Below are positions 31,265 through 42,353 of a stretch of 64,000 nt of DNA, piece by piece. The stretch's first letter is position 1. Every line of letters begins with the position of its first letter. The notes beneath the pieces were generated by a model. It did no database searches, was not told where the DNA came from, and was given only the letters and a program-made list of their open reading frames with translations. Where the stretch lies: positions 868,001-932,000 of the forward strand of contig LODT01000022.1 in the NCBI GenBank assembly GCA_001606155.1, in the 5' to 3' direction. A program made the position numbers and the translations under genes. Source of the stretch: Tieghemostelium lacteum. Lineage: Eukaryota > Evosea > Eumycetozoa > Dictyosteliales > Raperosteliaceae.

Positions 31265-33011
31265 ATGAACGGATCAGAAAATTATAATGGAAATCTTAAT
31301 ATTGCCATCTACGATTACCTTTCCATGAATGGTATGGCGAGAACAGCGGCATCATTTTTACAAGAATCCAATATCTCACAGAATATCATTCAAAATAGAA
31401 TGACTACCAATAAGAATTATTTATTACAGGCATGGGACAACTATATACAACAGTTTTTATTTAATATACAACATCATGGACATAGTCATTTAAATAGTCA
31501 TATTAATAATCACATTCAACAAAATATAACTATACAACAACATCCAATTGCTCAATCTAATTTTCAAACTTTTAATCAAACAACTTCACTTCCATTATAT
31601 AATAATCAAAATAATCAAAATAATAATAATAATATTCAAAATAATACATTAAATAATATATCATTAGATTTAAAAAATAATTTTTCAATACAGGAAACCA
31701 TTTTAGATCCTTTACCTCTTTATCATAATAATCATCAAAATAATCAAAATAGTAATAATAATAATAATAATAACGATATGAATTTAATATTTAATTGTTC
31801 ATTGGACCACGTTCATTCACTTTCCAATTGTAATCAAACTAATAATAATAATAATCAGAGTGTAAATAATATAAATAATGTAAATAATGATTTTTTGAGT
31901 AATAACCACCAAACCAACCAAATACCAAGCTCACTTCCTATAGCCATTCCACAACAACATCAAATGCAGCATCAAATAGCATCATCTTCGTCACTTTCAC
32001 CACCTATAGCTTTAAACTTGTCTCTATCATCCTCTCCAAAAATTAATATACCAAAAACTCCAATTCCAAAGACTTCTACAACTTCATCATTTTCCACAGC
32101 TACTAGTATTACCAACTCCAACAAGAATGATATGGAAAATAATTTTTTATGTACATTTGATGGATGTGACTTAAGTTTTGATTCACAAGCACTTTTTAAA
32201 TAGACATTCAAAAGATCATATTACATCTAATAACACTACTACCACTACAAATAACAATAATAGTAACAATAACAATAGTAATAGTAATAATAATAATAAT
32301 ACTAGTGGAAAACCATTTTTATGTACACATGAAGGATGTAATAAGAGTTTTGCTAGAAAATATGATTTAAAAGTACATTTAAGATCTCATACTGGTGAGA
32401 AACCTTACCAATGTTCATTACCAGGATGTTCAAAGAGATTTGCTAGAAATTCAGATTTAAGACTACACGAACGAATACATTCTGGTGAGAAACCATTTGT
32501 ATGTGATTGTGAAGGTTGTTCAAAGAGATTTATACGTCAAGCTGATTTAAGAAAACATAAGAGGATACATAAGGTACATGAAGGATCTCATCCACATAAA
32601 CATGAAATTGGGTGTGGTCATACTGCCATTGCACACGAAGGTCATATTGACTATGTTCACGACAACCATCTTCACAGTAACCATCAAGATCACATTGATG
32701 ACCATGCTATAGAGGTCACTGAAAATAACCCAACTTTTTGTACTCCCCAGTTTGTGTGTGAACATAACTCCAGTGGTCATGTCCACGGATTGGATTGTGG
32801 TCATGAAATGATTCCACATTTTGATCACTACGATTACTTGGTTGATGGTCATCTACATCATCTCCATAACGGACATTGTGATGATCATGGTTGGATTGAT
32901 GTTATCAATAGTATTCACCATCCAATAATGTCAACTCAAAATAATACATCAGAAACTACCAATAACAATAGTTGTCAACACCATAATCACTCTCATCACC
33001 ATCACCATTGA
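31265..33011 (+). CDS. LisH and C2H2 zinc-finger protein with His-rich tail; frameshifted in this sequence
   Basis: Frame 1 (31265-32203) begins with a LisH-like segment (about 10-40, NLNIAIYDYLSMNGMARTAA) and a long Asn/Gln/His region, then enters a first finger CTFDGCDLSFDSQALF and stops. The reading continues in the +1 frame from about 32199 (NRHSKDH) to 33011. Dropping one base in the CTTTTTAAA tract at 32192-32200 gives C-x4-C-x12-H-x3-H, an exact finger, and about 581 residues. Three more fingers follow with C-x4-C spacing and TGEKP/SGEKP linkers, as in MTF-1, Zap1 and TFIIIA. The tail has two copies of a His-rich module (CGHTAIAHEGHIDYVHDNHL and CGHEMIPHFDHYDYLVDGHL, each followed by repeated His) and ends in five His. 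It is probably a nuclear DNA-binding protein; the zinc-linked role is inference. Confidence 0.75.
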
Positions 33012-33240
33012 AAACAATAAATAATTCATACTTTTTTTTGTTGGATTATTTAATATTCAAATAATAAAAAAGTTGGAATTCTTCAAAATGATTCTACACA
33101 TTTGAGAATTACTTTGATTTCTTTCTTGAGTTCCAAAAAATAGAAAAAAAACAAGAAATTTAATTTTTTGTTTTCTTTAGGACTAAAGTGATCAGAGAAA
33201 TTTTATTTTTTTTTTAGATTAGGATATTTTTTTTATTCAC

Positions 33241-35151
33241 ATGAAGAACCAAATTATTCAAAACCAAAACAGTAATAATAAGAGAAAAAGTATGAGTGTA
33301 AAACAAACTCATTCAACAGGCACACTCAGATTTTTAGGTAATCACAGGAAATTATCCATGATGATTCTGTGTCAACCATTACCAACCAAAATGATTAAGC
33401 ATATTCTACAATTTTACATCACTTCCAAATGTAATTTCCTCAATACCATGGATCTTGAAAGATTTTTAATGGTCAATAAAGTGGGGTCCATTTTAAAACT
33501 GGTTTCCAAAGAGTTTATGAAATTGTTTATTGAGATTTCTATAGAGTTTGGGTGTAGACCTTTAATCTACAATAAGGATATTGAACAGAGACACTTTAAA
33601 TATCTGTCCAGTGGTCCTGGAAATGCATCCCTTATTCATAAATTCATTTTATATGAGGTATCCAATGACCCCTATGCCAAAGAACTTATAGATTCAAGAT
33701 ACAAAATCAATTCAGTATCAGTAACTAAATTCATCAAACAATTTTTTTTGGAACAGGGTCAACCACAATTTAACCAATACCCCAATTTAGAGAAATTAGA
33801 ATACCGTATCTCCCAAAAAGAGTTTGATACATTCTTTAAAACGATCAATTTGGAAAAAAATAGAGGTTTAAAGTCATTTAAATTGGAGTATATAGGGGAA
33901 TGTCTGCCGATGGAGATACTAGTTTCTAAGGTAATTCTCCATATTTTAAAGTTACAAACACTATCAATAACAGGTCCAACATCCATATCTAATATGTGTC
34001 AACTATTAGAGAGAAACTCAACACTGAGGAAACTAAAATTCAAGTTTATCAATTTTGATAAAAAATCTGCTGATCATATTAGATTTTTTAGAACTTGTCA
34101 TCATATTGAAAATTTGGTTTTGGATCATGTCACTAATATGGAGTCGATATTAGAGAATATCAGTTATACATCTATTAAATATCTATCTATTAGAGGCGAC
34201 ACAACAATGAAAACAGAGTTGACATTGGACTACAAATATCTGTATGACTTTATCCTGTCCAATAAGAAATCTCAGTTGGAATCATTATCCATTGGTGAGA
34301 ATATATCTTTACAAAATTGTAAATTCTTTAGTATCAACAAATTATTTACAACTGATAAACATAATAATATAAAATCACTTTCATTGATTATAAGTGATTG
34401 TCAGAGTAGTCATGTCATAATGGAGTCAATGTTTCTGTTTAAACAACTGGAGATTGTTAAAATAGAGTTTCATCAGTCTGTGGAAGATTCCAAAACCAAT
34501 TCATCATTCTGTACATTTGTCTCCACATTACCATCAACTCTAACTACAATAGACCTTAAACAAAATGGTCAAAAGAAACCATTTGTAAATGATGATCTAT
34601 GGAAACTATTCTTTAATCATTTGGATAGTAAACTAAAAAATCTAGTAAATTTGACACTAGATGGATTCCAATCCATTCCTGATAAACTAATATGTTCAAT
34701 GATTGAACGTAATCATCCTCCACTAAAATTTCTAACACTTAGAAATAGATCAGCTGACCACCAAAATGAATACACCAAAGCAATTTCAACCAACAGAACA
34801 CTGGTACTGTTGGATTTATATAATAATTTCACCTATAAAGCATCACCATTGGATGACTCTGACAAGACTCAAAAGGCACAATATAAAGAGAATACCTTTG
34901 ACTTGCTCTTATCCATTCTCAATAACCATAATATCAGATATCTAAATTTCCTCTACAATGCTTTTCCATTTCAAATTGAAGATTCCAAATTTCAACAACT
35001 TTTAAAACTTTTATCAAGTTTTCATCAGTCTATTGAATCTTTGGGTATAGGTCTACTAGAATCACATCAATCCAAAGTAACAAAATCTCTTCTACTAAAC
35101 AATCAAATCAATCAAATAATTGAACCTTACCAAGAATGGCATTACAGTTAA
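33241..35151 (+). CDS. F-box/LRR-like protein of a dictyostelid multicopy family (1)
   Basis: 636 residues, one exon, starting at ATG 33241. A possible F-box-like segment lies at about 48-95 (QPLPTKMIKHILQFY ... VGSILKLVSKEFMKLF). The remainder is a string of irregular Leu-rich units (LEKLEYRI, LRKLKFKFINF, IENLVLDHV, LQTLSITG, LKFLTLRN, TLVLLDLYNN) of the kind found in large dictyostelid-specific families. F-box/LRR proteins often select targets for SCF ubiquitin ligases, but here both the F-box and the function are tentative. Confidence 0.55.
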   Translation: MKNQIIQNQNSNNKRKSMSVKQTHSTGTLRFLGNHRKLSMMILCQPLPTKMIKHILQFYITSKCNFLNTMDLERFLMVNKVGSILKLVSKEFMKLFIEISIEFGCRPLIYNKDIEQRHFKYLSSGPGNASLIHKFILYEVSNDPYAKELIDSRYKINSVSVTKFIKQFFLEQGQPQFNQYPNLEKLEYRISQKEFDTFFKTINLEKNRGLKSFKLEYIGECLPMEILVSKVILHILKLQTLSITGPTSISNMCQLLERNSTLRKLKFKFINFDKKSADHIRFFRTCHHIENLVLDHVTNMESILENISYTSIKYLSIRGDTTMKTELTLDYKYLYDFILSNKKSQLESLSIGENISLQNCKFFSINKLFTTDKHNNIKSLSLIISDCQSSHVIMESMFLFKQLEIVKIEFHQSVEDSKTNSSFCTFVSTLPSTLTTIDLKQNGQKKPFVNDDLWKLFFNHLDSKLKNLVNLTLDGFQSIPDKLICSMIERNHPPLKFLTLRNRSADHQNEYTKAISTNRTLVLLDLYNNFTYKASPLDDSDKTQKAQYKENTFDLLLSILNNHNIRYLNFLYNAFPFQIEDSKFQQLLKLLSSFHQSIESLGIGLLESHQSKVTKSLLLNNQINQIIEPYQEWHYS

Positions 35152-35213
35152 ATTTAAATGTAAATAAAAACTCAATTTAATATATATTACCAGAAGTGTG
35201 TTAGAACTTCTAT

Positions 35214-36917
35214 TTATAAATAATATTTATCCAATAGCTTTTGAAGTGGATGAAGAGGAATTTGGTTGAATATATGTAAAGATTTTAAATTATTATTGTT
35301 TTGTTCAAGAGCGTTGGATAAGGTATTGGAAACCAAAGTATAATCTTGTTTTGGATATGGAGGTAAATACAAATGTTGTAGTACATTATTTTTTGATATA
35401 ACTATTGATATTAGATCTATATAACCATCAAATGATAATGAATTATACCATTCAGAATAGGAGTGCACTTTAAATGAAACTAAATGAGGATTTTTGGCTA
35501 TAGTTTCAAAAAATTTAGTTTGTTCTGTTGGATGATCCTCTATTGCTTTAACATTGAGATGATTCATTGAAAGAATAGTCAAATGTTTAAGAGATTGTGA
35601 TATAGATTCAACTAATTTGGTTGCACTTACAAAATAGAAATTTTCAAATTGTAGAGATGTAATATTCTTGTTATTGGCTATAGCTGTAAAGAAATCTTCA
35701 TTTGTTACAGGTGAACAACTATAAGACCAATTCAATGTTAGGTATTTGAGAGTTGGTATTTCCATTTTCAATATCTCAATATGTGGATCCAAACGTTCAT
35801 TGTAAAGATACATCATATCTACAGTCAGTTTCACAATTTTTGAAGAATGGTGACGAAGAGCTTCTATAGAGTTAAGATGATCAAATAGATTTACACGAAA
35901 CTCTTTTAAACTAGAGGTGGAAGCCCAATATTTAATCAAAGGTATTTCTGCATTTCTATACTGATCTATTCTCTCTAGAGTATCATTCCGTATTTCAAAG
36001 GTCTTGGTAGGATCTACTGCCATATAGTCATTCATAACTAGATGTTTTAGAGTTTTATTGGTACTTAAATACTTGGTAATCAACTCTAATGACAATAGTT
36101 GAGTTGTAAATGTATTGGTGAATTCCAAAAGAGTTATAGTTGTATTATTGGATAATGCCAATACTATATTATCAAGCATTGTATAAGTTGATATTCCACC
36201 GGATTTGAATGACACATAAGTTAATCTGACTTCATTTAAAGTAGAATGATTTGAAATGACATCTACAAACGCACTGTAAAGTAAACTTATATCATTAAGA
36301 CAAAGTTTCTGAAGTGATTTTATCATTAGAATAGAATTTAGTGGGGTAGTACCTTCGTTAAGGAAATGTTTAATCGAAACATTTTCAATAACATTTGACA
36401 TGGAATTCAATGTCTCTACCATGGATTGTAAAGGTACATCTTTTTGAGGAAATGTCATATGTACAGATTTCAGTTTACTGAACTGAGGTGTTGTGTCAGT
36501 TTCCACGAAAACTCTCTGATAAAGTTCAGTTGATATTACCAATAATTCAATCTCCTCTAACACTGACTTACTAATAAGTTGATTGAAATCTCTAACTTTA
36601 TAATCACTAACTGATACAATTGAATTTTGAAAAAATTGATAGTTACTAAGTAAAGGTGAAATCTTTGCATTAATTCTAATGTTTGCACCTAAGGTTCTTA
36701 TTGATTTAAGATTATTATAGATCTTTCCTTTTTCAGCAACTAAAGTTTGAGGGAATGTTATTTTTGGGAGTATACTAGTTTTCCAGCTTTTACTAACAAA
36801 AGCTATAACTTTTACAATATTATATACAAAATTAACATTGCCTGATGATATATTATGACATGTTATTTCATTGATAAGAAAATCTAAAATTTTAACAATA
36901 ATGATATTCGGTAACAT
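35214..36917 (-). CDS. F-box/LRR-like protein of a dictyostelid multicopy family (2)
   Basis: 567 residues from ATG 36917 (MLPNIIIVKILDFLIN); the frame continues 12 bp upstream only to a TTG. The amino end resembles an F-box (LPNIIIVKIL ... VIAFVSKSWKTSILP). Irregular Leu-rich repeats follow (LEEIELLVIS, LQKLCLNDIS, LKHLVMNDYM, LKYLTLNWSY, LKHLTILSMNHL). It is convergent with the previous gene, 62 bp between stops. The start could instead follow a short upstream exon, because an AG-ended T-rich tract precedes it; I see no exon to join. Confidence 0.55.
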   Translation of the reverse strand: MLPNIIIVKILDFLINEITCHNISSGNVNFVYNIVKVIAFVSKSWKTSILPKITFPQTLVAEKGKIYNNLKSIRTLGANIRINAKISPLLSNYQFFQNSIVSVSDYKVRDFNQLISKSVLEEIELLVISTELYQRVFVETDTTPQFSKLKSVHMTFPQKDVPLQSMVETLNSMSNVIENVSIKHFLNEGTTPLNSILMIKSLQKLCLNDISLLYSAFVDVISNHSTLNEVRLTYVSFKSGGISTYTMLDNIVLALSNNTTITLLEFTNTFTTQLLSLELITKYLSTNKTLKHLVMNDYMAVDPTKTFEIRNDTLERIDQYRNAEIPLIKYWASTSSLKEFRVNLFDHLNSIEALRHHSSKIVKLTVDMMYLYNERLDPHIEILKMEIPTLKYLTLNWSYSCSPVTNEDFFTAIANNKNITSLQFENFYFVSATKLVESISQSLKHLTILSMNHLNVKAIEDHPTEQTKFFETIAKNPHLVSFKVHSYSEWYNSLSFDGYIDLISIVISKNNVLQHLYLPPYPKQDYTLVSNTLSNALEQNNNNLKSLHIFNQIPLHPLQKLLDKYYL

Positions 36918-37071
36918 CTCTTCAAACAAAACTAAAAAAATAAAATCTAACTTGTTTCAATGAAAACACACAAGATCATTTCGAATGATTTTATTATTTA
37001 AAATTTTTTTTTGCAATTAAACCAAAATCAAATTTAATTTTAGTAATATAAAAACACATAATGATCAAACA

Positions 37072-40000
37072 ATGAAAGAAATTAAATATTTACTTTTAAC
37101 ATTTTTATTTTTAATTATAATTTTTGATTATACTTCACAAAGTAAATCTATCAAAATAAATAATAACAACATCAAAGAAGAGTCATCAAACAATGGTGAA
37201 TTAATCTCTGCCTTTTTAATTCCACATTCACAGTAACTATATTCATTGGAACACTTTTATTTATTCGAATAAATATTAACTATTGAAACTCTATATACCT
37301 ATAGTTGTGATGTAGGATGGCTTGAAACTTATGAACAATATTACGCAGAGAATGTATCATTGATTCTTGATAATGTAGTTAATGAACTTACTAAAGATTC
37401 ATCAAAAAAATTTAATTGGGCTGAAGTTATATATTTTCAGAGATGGTGGTATGATCAAAATGCCATTGTACAAGCTCAAACTAGACAGTTGATTGCAGAG
37501 GGTAGATTATATTTTATAGGTGGAGGATGGGCTCAAAATGACGAAGCTGTTACACATTACCAAGCTGTTATTAATCAAATGACAATAGGCCATCAATTCT
37601 TATTATCTGAATTTGGAGTTACACCAACCATTAGTTGGCAAATTGATCCATTTGGTGCCTCAACTTTAACACCTATATTATTTTCATTAATGGGTATTAA
37701 ATATAGTGTAATTGATAGATTAGATCAGAGACTAAAATATGTATGTTTTTTGTGTCCGATTAATCACTTAAAGTCAATTTCCAATTATACATTTACTAAT
37801 TTTTAAAATATTAGAATTTTTCAGAAGACCCGTTTATTGCAGGATCAGGATCATATATAGTTGATAAATCATTTGAATTTAATTGGTATCCATCTAAAAA
37901 TTATGGTGAATCATTAAATGTATTCACCCATATTTTAGATAATCACTATAATTCACCACAATATTGTTACCCAAATGTAACAAATCCAAATATAACCATT
38001 TGTACTGGTTTTGATTTTGAATCTGATATTGAAACCAATCCACCAATTAATGAAACTAATATTAATGAAAGAGCTAACGTTCTAGTTAACATAATTAAAG
38101 AGCGTCAAGCTTATTATAGACACCAAAATATTCTATTACCTTTTGGTAATGGTATGTAAACATGATCTATATTTTAATATTTATAATTGGATTGGATTAA
38201 TTATTAATAATGATATATAGATTTTGAATTCCAAAATTCAACAGTTGAATTTGAAAATATGGATAAATTAATTGAATATATTAATAGTAACACTAGTTAT
38301 GGTGTGTATATTCAATATGCAACGCTGAATGAGTATTTTGATAAGGTAATGTCTGATGTTGGTGATGACATGTCAGTGTTCCCTGACAGGTATGCAGATG
38401 ACTATTTTACCTATACTAAATGTCTGTCAAGTGATTACCAGTCATTTAATACATGTATTAATTATTGGTCTGGATTCTTTACTTCCTATCCATTAATGAA
38501 ACAAACTGTACGTGAATCTGACTGGTTACTGAGATCAGTTGAGATTCTCTATTCTCTAGCTTCAAACTATCCAAATGGATTTGATAATGATTTATCAGCT
38601 GTATTTTATGCATTATACAACCACAGAAACAGTAGTGGTATACTTACTCATCATGATGCTATTACAGGTACAAGTAAATTCAAAGTCAGAGAAAACTATT
38701 TTGATATTTTATATCAAGCTAGAAATCAGACTTATGATGCATTACCAGTGTTAATTGAATTCTTATTGGCTAATAAATCAGTTCCAGCAAATTTTACAGC
38801 TAATCCTAATATTCTATTAGAAGACAGTACTCAACCAGGTACTATATACACTGCATCGTTCTCTAATAGTTTGGCATGGCAGAGAAGTGATATTATTTCA
38901 GTACCCATAGCTCATCAAGATGTTGCAGTATTCGATTACCATTTGAATCCAGTACCATCTCAGATTATTCAAAGAATGGATCAAAATGGTCAATGGTATT
39001 TGTATTTTAATGTTGAAGTTCCACCATTGGGTATATCAACCTATTTCATTTCCATTCTATCCAATGATGAATTGGAAAGATCAAGAATTCTTAAAGATCA
39101 ATTTGGTGGTGTTTTTAAGGGTTATCAAATGGCCCATGTTTCAGAATTAACTGAGATTTCACAAGACCTAAATTTACCAAAAATTACAATTTCAAATACC
39201 ATGTTTAATTTGAATTTTCAATTCAATAGCCAACTTAATGGTATATTAAAATTGACTTCTTATGATGACTTGGTAAGAGACATATACTCTATTCCATTAT
39301 CTATGGACTTAATTCAGTATTTCCAATTATCTGATGATGCCTATAAATTCAGACCTAAAGGGTTACCTACTTTAATCTACCCAGAATCACCACAATTCTA
39401 TATGACAGAAGGACCACTACTTTCATTGATAACTGTACAATATACCTACAATTGTTCTATCACTTATATTGTCTATAACCAACCTGTGATTACAAATAAT
39501 AACAGTGGTGGAAACAGTACAAATTTCTCTAATAGCATTGATTTCAACCAGTTCTTTGAAATTCAAGCTACAGTAGCTTCAGGATGGGACCAAGAAATAT
39601 CCATGAGATTTAATACATCCATTTCAAATAACCAATCATTTTATACAAATAATGGTTTTGAAATGATGGAGAGACAGTACCAAGTCAAGTTTAATGATAC
39701 CTATATATGGTCACTCATCAGTGGTAATTTCTATCCAATAATTAACCAAGCCACACTAAATGATCAACAAAATCAATTGACTATATTAACACAAGAATCT
39801 CATGCTGGTAGCAGTCAATTAGATGGAACTTTTGAAATTCTTTTAATTAGAAGATCAAATTACACTCAATCGTCTATTCATGAGACTTTAAATGACACTT
39901 CTAACCCAACTCTAAGATTCCGTGTATTCTTTGGGCAACCAACTACCATAGAGCTAATTAGAACTCCTCATTCTATAGTATTTGAAAATCCTTTACTCCC

Positions 40001-40502
40001 TGTATTTGGTTTAATTTCTACTAAAGGTTCCATTGTAGAGTACATGTTTAATTACAATACTCAATTCTCACCTCTAAAAGGTATGTTTCCTCACCAAGCC
40101 AATATTTATATAACAAAAACTAATGTACATTTTTTATAATATTTAATTTTTAAAATTTTAGAATCACTTCCAATGAATGTACATATGTTATCATTAAACA
40201 AACAATATATAGAGAGTCCAGGTATCATAATGAGAATAATGAATATTTACGAAATTGATCAAAACTCTGTACTATCACAACCTGCCAGTGTATCATTAAA
40301 TGAGATGCTAAGTGAGTATTTTACACTATCATCTATTTACGAGACAACATTATCTGCAAATTCTATTTTGAGCAATGCCACCTCCAATGATATTACTGTA
40401 ACACTAAATCCAATTCAACTAAAAACCTATATCTTCAACATGCAGCCACTGAACCAAAAACAAAAGGTCACTGACGATAAAATTCAAATTACTATACAAT
40501 AA
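37072..40502 (+). CDS. Lysosomal-type alpha-mannosidase (GH38)
   Basis: Five exons: 37072-37232, 37305-37740, 37815-38151, 38221-40080 and 40162-40502. All introns are 69-81 bp, GT-AG, and the phases close exactly to give 1,044 residues. An amino-terminal hydrophobic segment (KYLLLTFLFLIIIF) is a signal peptide. The GH38 zinc site PHSHCDVGW spans the first intron (residues about 51-59). FIGGGWAQNDEAVTHY, the nucleophile region WQIDPFGAS (Asp about 168) and HHDAITGT (about 454) follow, then the middle and carboxy beta domains with many N-glycosylation sequons. The enzyme trims alpha-mannose from glycoproteins in lysosomes or in secretion (family knowledge). One change is that most family members have GHS where this has GAS. 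I cannot tell which of the several dictyostelid paralogues it is. Confidence 0.88.
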
Positions 40503-40655
40503 AAATACCCCCTTAATGTTCAAATATGCCTTTTGACTTTATTAAAAGTTTTTTTGGTAACCGTGATTTTCGCAGATTTAGGTAATATATAAACAGTGGC
40601 TATTTTCTAGATAAAAAAATTTGTATTTAATTTTTTTAAATATTAATAATATTCA

Positions 40656-42272
40656 ATGATTAGAATCCAAGATAATTTAGTTACTAAAATATTAAATTAT
40701 AGTATTTGTGATATTCCAAAAGTTTACAACTTTTTAAAATATTTTTTGGTAAAAGTTAAATTGGTGTGTAAATATTGGGGTATTGTGTTACTAAATCGAT
40801 TATCAATACCTGAAATCACTTGTTATTATCAAAGTGAAGTATATAAGCAATTACGTATTACTAGTTACCATCTATCAGTTAGTCTATTGGAATTTTGGAA
40901 TTTGAAATTTCGAAATAATATGGATGTTATAAAAAGTGTGAAAAGTTGTAATGGTTTCTATTCACCATACATGGGTTGTTTTACAAAATTAAAAACACTT
41001 AATATCAATTCACATACAGTTAGATGTATATTGGATTTACTGGATAATAAGACTATTGAATGTCCGAATGTAAATGAATTAAATCTATCATCAATAGATT
41101 ATTCAACTATATGTATACTGATTGCAAAGTTTGGGTATTTTATAAAATATCTGAACTTGACTTATATAAAAGAGTCAACATGTGTACCAATTGAGGTTTT
41201 CCAAAATTTGAAAAGTCTATCTTTGAAGGATTGTTCAATTGGTCAAGATGAATTGGTAAAATTTATAAGTAGCAATCATTGCAAGTTAAAGATCCTAGAA
41301 ATTGTAGATACCACGCCATCAACATCCCCAGTATTTGAAAATCCTCAATATGATAAAATACTTACACAAGGAATGGCCATGAATAACACTATAAAAAGTT
41401 TAAAATTGATAATGGGAAGTGGATTTATAATGATTGAATCACTGATGGAGTTTCTAGGCAAGAATTCAAGAGTTAAATCATTGGTTTTAACTATTCCTAT
41501 TGACTACAGTTTTTATTTCAATCAAGTACCATTCATCAATACTTCACTAAAATACATTGAATTCACCGAAGTAAAACATCTATTCACTTATTGGGATTGT
41601 GAAACTAGTCTAATCACACTAAAGAACATGAATTTAGATGAAAATGATTCACTTATAAAGAGTAATGTTCTCACTAATCTTGAGAATTGGGATTTAACAA
41701 CCTACAAGATATCAAGAATCATTGAGGTATTACCCTATTGTAAAAAGATCAAACAATTGTCTTTAAAGTGCTTTGAAGAGTTTTCACCAAAGTGGGACGA
41801 TTTCATTGACATTCTAAAAAAAACACCAACTATTCAATCCCTGTTAATCAATTTCAGTAATCTAAATTTTGTAAACCAATTTCTATTTAGAAATGTACCG
41901 ACAATTACAAAATTTGAGTTCTGTGCTACCTGCAAAAATTCAAATGAAATACAGAATTTAAAATTTTTGATTGTAAATAATCAAATATTGGAATATTTGA
42001 ATATTGATTTAACAATGCCTGAGAAAAGTGGCACATTATTACTAGATCTACTATCAGATGTCATTGGAAAATCTAAACATTTATTAAAATTCAAGTTTAA
42101 TCAAAGAATTTGTCCTGTTGATTTAAATCAATATCAAATTGATCACCTTATAACTTCAATTAGAAACAACAACTATATTAAAGTTTTAGATATAAAACAA
42201 TATCAAAAATATAACCAAATAATGGATATTTTAAAAATATATTCAAAAGGTACTGAATATTATAGTTATTAA
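40656..42272 (+). CDS. F-box/LRR-like protein of a dictyostelid multicopy family (3)
   Basis: 538 residues, one exon. An F-box-like start (NLVTKILNYSICDIP ... VKLVCKYWGIVLLNRL, residues about 5-53) is clearer than in the two neighbours. Leu-rich units follow (LKTLNINSH, VNELNLSSID, IKYLNLTYI, LKSLSLKDC, LKILEIVDT, IKQLSLKCF). It lies just downstream of the mannosidase and converges on the vinculin-like gene, 81 bp between stops. Adaptor function in ubiquitin ligation is possible but only inferred. Confidence 0.58.
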   Translation: MIRIQDNLVTKILNYSICDIPKVYNFLKYFLVKVKLVCKYWGIVLLNRLSIPEITCYYQSEVYKQLRITSYHLSVSLLEFWNLKFRNNMDVIKSVKSCNGFYSPYMGCFTKLKTLNINSHTVRCILDLLDNKTIECPNVNELNLSSIDYSTICILIAKFGYFIKYLNLTYIKESTCVPIEVFQNLKSLSLKDCSIGQDELVKFISSNHCKLKILEIVDTTPSTSPVFENPQYDKILTQGMAMNNTIKSLKLIMGSGFIMIESLMEFLGKNSRVKSLVLTIPIDYSFYFNQVPFINTSLKYIEFTEVKHLFTYWDCETSLITLKNMNLDENDSLIKSNVLTNLENWDLTTYKISRIIEVLPYCKKIKQLSLKCFEEFSPKWDDFIDILKKTPTIQSLLINFSNLNFVNQFLFRNVPTITKFEFCATCKNSNEIQNLKFLIVNNQILEYLNIDLTMPEKSGTLLLDLLSDVIGKSKHLLKFKFNQRICPVDLNQYQIDHLITSIRNNNYIKVLDIKQYQKYNQIMDILKIYSKGTEYYSY

Positions 42273-42353
42273 AAATCTTAAATAAAATAGAAGATATTTA
42301 TATGTTTATAAATTTACATTATTTTAACAACATTTAAATTTAATTTATTTTTT

